From assembly GCA_023436605.1 (NCBI GenBank), contig JAEZIQ010000103.1, positions 1-15,077 on the forward strand: a stretch of 15,077 bases of DNA, read 5' to 3'. The DNA comes from Actinomycetes bacterium (lineage in GTDB: Bacteria; Actinomycetota; Thermoleophilia; Solirubrobacterales; 70-9). The first letter of the stretch is position 1, and the number at the start of each line of letters is the position of its first letter. The notes beneath the pieces were generated by a model. It did no database searches. It was not told where the DNA came from and saw only the letters and a list, made by a program, of their open reading frames with translations. Below are positions 12,373 to 15,077 of the stretch, in pieces. Made by a program: the position numbers and the translations under genes.

Positions 12373-13906
12373 CCGTTATCTCGGTCTGCTCGTCTTCACC
12401 ACCGGCGCCTGCACGATGGGCGCCGAGATCGCCGGGGCCCGACTGCTCGCTCCGTATTTCGGCGATTCGACCATCGTCTGGGCGAACACAATCGCGATCG
12501 TCCTGGTTGCGCTCTCGATCGGCTACTGGCTCGGTGGCAAACTGGCCGACCGGCGACCGGAGCTCCGCTCGCTCTGCTGGACCGTGCTCGGCGGCGCCGT
12601 TCTCGTCACCCTGATCCCGTTCTTTGCCAGACCCTTCCTCGGGGCGTCGGTCGAAGCCTTCGACGAGCTGTCGGTCGGGGTCTTCGCGGGATCACTGGTC
12701 GGGGTGCTGGTCCTGCTCGCCGTGCCGGTGATGATCTTCGGTGCGGTCTCGCCCTGGGCGCTTCGCCTCGCAATGGACTCCTCCGACGTGGAGCACGCCG
12801 GCCAGCTCGCCGGCCGGCTCTACGCGCTATCCACCGCCGGCTCGCTGGTCGGAACGCTGCTCTCGGCGATGGTCACGATCCCGCTGATCGGTACCCAGCG
12901 CACCTTCATCCTCTTTGCCCTCGTGGTGGCGGTGGTCGCCTCGGTCGGAGTGAGGAAGCTCTGGCCCGCCCTGATTCCCGCCGCGGTTGCCTGCGCCTCA
13001 CTGATTCCGGTCGGCACGATCAAGGCTTCCAGCGTCGGCGAAGTCATTTTCGAGACCGAAACACCCCACCAGTACGTTCGGGTGGTCGAGATGGACGACG
13101 GCGAGCGGCGCCTCGAGCTGAACGAAGGCCAGGCGATCCATTCGATCTACCGTCCCGGCGAGTATCTGGTCGGCAACTACTGGGACGAACACCTGGTGCT
13201 CCCCTTCGTCGCGTCACCGCTCGTGACCGGGGTGAAGGGGCCGGCGCGGGGGCCCGGATGGCCCCATCAGGTCGCGATCCTGGGTAACGCGGCGGGAACA
13301 GTGGCTCGTGCATACGGACACTTTTTCCCGGGCACGCGGGTCGACGCGGTCGAGATCGACGGCAAGGTAACCGAGGTCGGGCGAGAGTATTTCGGGCTGG
13401 ATAACCCGGGCATGCAGGTCTACGACGAGGATGCGAGACCGTGGTTGCGGGCGACAAAGCAGGCCTACGACGTGATCATGGTCGATGCCTATCACCAGCC
13501 GTACATCCCCTTCTACATGGCCACGAAGGAGTTTTTTGAACTCGTTCGCGACCGGCTCGTGCCGGGCGGGGTGGTGCTGATCAACGTCGGTCACCCGGAA
13601 AGCAGCGACGCCCTCGAAGAGAACCTGACCGCGACCCTGAAACAGGTACTGCCCTTCGTCCTGCGTGATCCGGTCACCGACACCAACACGATGCTGGTCG
13701 GCTCGGCCGAGCCGATCGAGCCAGGCAACATCCTCCGCGCCACCGAAGGTAAAAGCCCGCCGATCCCCGACCCGCTTCACGGGCTCGCGCTCGACACCGC
13801 GGTTCGTACCGGGCCGGCCCTGACCGGAGGCGACATCTGGACCGACGACCACGCCCCGGTCGAGTGGCTGGTCGATCTCTCGCTTCTCGAGTACGCCGGT
13901 GAGTGA
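12356..13906 (+). CDS. Membrane-anchored spermidine-synthase-like protein
   Basis: The ATG at 12356, 5 nt after GGAGG, is preferred over a GTG at 12350 that would touch that site; it gives 516 aa. Residues about 8-220 form some seven transmembrane helices with small-residue-rich turns (for example TGACTMGAEIAGARLLAPYFG). Residues about 235-510 form a spermidine-synthase/methyltransferase Rossmann domain: nucleotide loop LGNAAGTVA (309-317), VDAVEID (329-335), EDARPWL (358-364) and a C-terminal WTDDHAPVEWL. The DxxD motif of aminopropyltransferases reads DAYH (377-380), so the usual catalytic Asp is His380 and true spermidine synthesis is doubtful. Such fusions are widespread but poorly understood. 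It overlaps ctaG at its start and the 51-aa gene at its end. Confidence 0.87.
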   Translation: MSTLSSRYLGLLVFTTGACTMGAEIAGARLLAPYFGDSTIVWANTIAIVLVALSIGYWLGGKLADRRPELRSLCWTVLGGAVLVTLIPFFARPFLGASVEAFDELSVGVFAGSLVGVLVLLAVPVMIFGAVSPWALRLAMDSSDVEHAGQLAGRLYALSTAGSLVGTLLSAMVTIPLIGTQRTFILFALVVAVVASVGVRKLWPALIPAAVACASLIPVGTIKASSVGEVIFETETPHQYVRVVEMDDGERRLELNEGQAIHSIYRPGEYLVGNYWDEHLVLPFVASPLVTGVKGPARGPGWPHQVAILGNAAGTVARAYGHFFPGTRVDAVEIDGKVTEVGREYFGLDNPGMQVYDEDARPWLRATKQAYDVIMVDAYHQPYIPFYMATKEFFELVRDRLVPGGVVLINVGHPESSDALEENLTATLKQVLPFVLRDPVTDTNTMLVGSAEPIEPGNILRATEGKSPPIPDPLHGLALDTAVRTGPALTGGDIWTDDHAPVEWLVDLSLLEYAGE

Positions 13907-14054
13907 TCGTCCAGTCCAGCCCGCCCGGCCCCTCAAACGGGCACCGTTCCGCGCCTGGCTCGTAACCGGACCGGTCGGCCGCCTGGTCGGCTTCGCCCTC
14001 GACTTCAGCAAAGCTCTGAAGGCCCACCGCGCGGCTCAGCGAGACCGAAGCTGA
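13899..14054 (+). CDS. Small basic protein, 51 residues, coupled to the synthase-like gene
   Basis: A GTG at 13899 overlaps the last 8 nt of the preceding gene and opens MSDRPVQPARPLKRAPFRAW, then LVTGPVGRLVGFALDFSKAL and KAHRAAQRDRS. The protein is basic, with a Pro/Arg-rich start and one amphipathic or weakly hydrophobic helix around residues 25-42. The GPVGRLVGFALDF pattern recalls short uncharacterised actinobacterial proteins with a GPxGHLxGGxLD-like motif; this is from memory and was not checked by search. No clear ribosome-binding site is present, but overlapping termination could supply ribosomes. Its TGA abuts the stop of the convergent gene. I assign no function; the gene order suggests a link with the membrane synthase-like protein. 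Confidence 0.6.
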   Translation: MSDRPVQPARPLKRAPFRAWLVTGPVGRLVGFALDFSKALKAHRAAQRDRS

Positions 14055-15077
14055 CTAGCGGCGTTTCCGGATCAGCACGACTTCTTTGCCTAACACGACA
14101 TTCTGGCAGGGAACCGCGGCGGGATCGAACCGGAACCCGACTTTGACCTCCGCCCATCCGGTCCGTCCGAGCAGCCGCCGGGCCGGACCCCTGGGAACGA
14201 TCCTGACCGTGTAGCGGCCGGCTTTCGAGGCCCGGGTCGTCGTCGGAGTGATCCAGGGGGAGGCCAGGGTCGAGACCTTGCCGCGGGAACCCAGATTGAC
14301 CGTCACGCGGGCGGTTCCACTCCTCGAACTCCGGATGACCCGCCCCAGCTTCATGCTGGAGCGACCGCAATAGGCGGGCACGGTGGAGGCGGTGCGAATC
14401 AACGTCCCGTCACTCGTAAAGCTTCCCCATACCGCGACCACATTCCCGTCAGGGCCAGCCGCGAGACTGGTCGACCAGGGCTGATCGTCATCGATCAGGA
14501 CGGGCTCCGTCAAGGTGCCTTCGGGGGTCCAGGTCGAGGACATCAATCCAACCGAGTCACGGCCAAACGAGTTGGACCACACGAGCGTGGTCGAGCCGTC
14601 GACGGAGCCGGCAAGTGAGCCACCACCCTGGTCGGATCCCCAGACGCGGCCGAGCCGTTTGGTGACCGGGTCGCTGCCGGGAGCCCAGCTCACCATTCGC
14701 GTGTAAGAGAAATCGAAGTAACCGTAGTCCGGGTCACCCTCCCTGTTATTGAAGTACCAGAGCAGAGTGACTCTGCCGTCTCCGGCGACGGCCATGTCGA
14801 AACCCTCGAGGGAAGCACTTTGAGCCCGGCGAACTGGCGGGGGAAACTCACCTTCCGCTGGTCTCGTCGAGGTGTAAAGACTTCTTCCGGACCCGGTTGA
14901 TCTCACCCAGGCCACAGTGGTCGATCCACCCGGCCCGATGCCGACCTCCGGGTGGTAACCCTGATCTGAACCGGTCAACTTCCGGGGTGGTTCCGGTGAT
15001 CCATCGGTCGGGAGATCGAAAACGAAGATGCCGTCGCCCCGCCAGGCGACGGTTATCTGGCTGAGATGGTCGACGGC
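14055..15077 (-). CDS. Secreted repeat protein with basic C-terminal beta domain, N terminus missing
   Basis: The frame is open from the window edge to a TAG at 14057-14055, showing 340 codons without a start; a TTG at 14978 is internal. The visible part first has loose repeats of about 45-60 residues built on a G-x-(T/V)-(T/V)-x-x-W strand (ITVAWRGDG, TTVAWVRSTG, VTLLWYFNN, TTLVWSNSFG, VVAVWGSF), as in beta-propeller surface proteins. A C-terminal domain of about 110 residues follows, with two Cys (in VPAYCG and VPCQN) and alternating Lys/Arg-Gly strands (GTARVTVNLGSRGKV, AGRYTVRIVPRGPARRLL). I associate this tail with exported Solirubrobacterales proteins. The signal peptide and any catalytic region lie outside the window. 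It is probably an extracellular or wall-associated binding protein. Confidence 0.75.
   Translation of the reverse strand, partial: AVDHLSQITVAWRGDGIFVFDLPTDGSPEPPRKLTGSDQGYHPEVGIGPGGSTTVAWVRSTGSGRSLYTSTRPAEGEFPPPVRRAQSASLEGFDMAVAGDGRVTLLWYFNNREGDPDYGYFDFSYTRMVSWAPGSDPVTKRLGRVWGSDQGGGSLAGSVDGSTTLVWSNSFGRDSVGLMSSTWTPEGTLTEPVLIDDDQPWSTSLAAGPDGNVVAVWGSFTSDGTLIRTASTVPAYCGRSSMKLGRVIRSSRSGTARVTVNLGSRGKVSTLASPWITPTTTRASKAGRYTVRIVPRGPARRLLGRTGWAEVKVGFRFDPAAVPCQNVVLGKEVVLIRKRR

Noticed and set aside
11202..12614. 470-codon open frame on the plus strand
   Set aside because: It runs in another frame over the GH15 start, ctaG and the synthase-like gene. Its sequence is Arg/Ser/Pro-rich and low in hydrophobic order, typical of an out-of-frame shadow.
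1..15077. CRISPR arrays, tRNA/rRNA genes, insertion sequences, integrase or toxin-antitoxin genes, phage-defence genes
   Set aside because: I read through for regular spaced repeats, cloverleaf-type sequences, transposase motifs and defence domains and found none.

Overview
The window is a GC-rich, tightly packed bacterial chromosome segment. It most likely comes from an actinomycete of class Thermoleophilia, order Solirubrobacterales. This placement is inferred from strong G/C bias at third codon positions, many GTG and TTG starts, -10 hexamers lying 6-9 nt before start codons (leaderless mRNAs), and a secreted protein (14055-15077, minus) whose C-terminal basic beta-rich tail is of a kind I associate with exported proteins of that order. 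No mobile element, CRISPR array, tRNA or rRNA was seen.

Layout. (1) 1-77 minus: the first 25 codons of a beta-carbonic anhydrase, divergent from a cytosolic SGNH/GDSL hydrolase (239-1042, plus) across an AT-rich spacer with a perfect 14-bp palindrome. (2) 1043-4774 minus: a four-gene unit in transcription order: secreted GH5 glycosidase, alpha/beta hydrolase, a TetR-type ligand-binding domain with no DNA-binding domain, and an amidohydrolase-2 protein with unusual metal-site residues. (3) 4971-7381 plus: two overlapping CNNM/CorC membrane proteins, preceded by a leader with two tiny ORFs. (4) 7408-8652 plus: an NTF2/SnoaL-like protein, a GNAT acetyltransferase and a 49-aa two-helix membrane protein, closed by a strong hairpin at 8683-8710. 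(5) 8761-11375 minus: a GH15 glucoamylase/trehalase-type enzyme coupled to the PLP-homeostasis protein YggS. (6) 11443-14054 plus: a CtaG-like oxidase assembly protein, a membrane-anchored spermidine-synthase-like protein and a 51-aa basic protein, each overlapping the next. (7) 14055-15077 minus: C-terminal part of a secreted repeat protein, cut by the window edge.

How the genes work together. Units 5 and 6 diverge from a 67-bp spacer where two apparently leaderless promoters point away from an imperfect palindrome. Unit 6 looks like a coupled three-gene membrane module whose chemistry is unknown: the synthase-like member keeps the methyltransferase-type fold but has lost the Asp expected for polyamine synthesis. 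Unit 2 combines an exported glycan hydrolase with cytosolic hydrolases and a possible ligand sensor. The best leads for undescribed biology are the HTH-less TetR protein, the CtaG/synthase-like/51-aa module, the three 10-bp-phased repeats at 8418-8447, and the two small proteins at 8503 and 13899.
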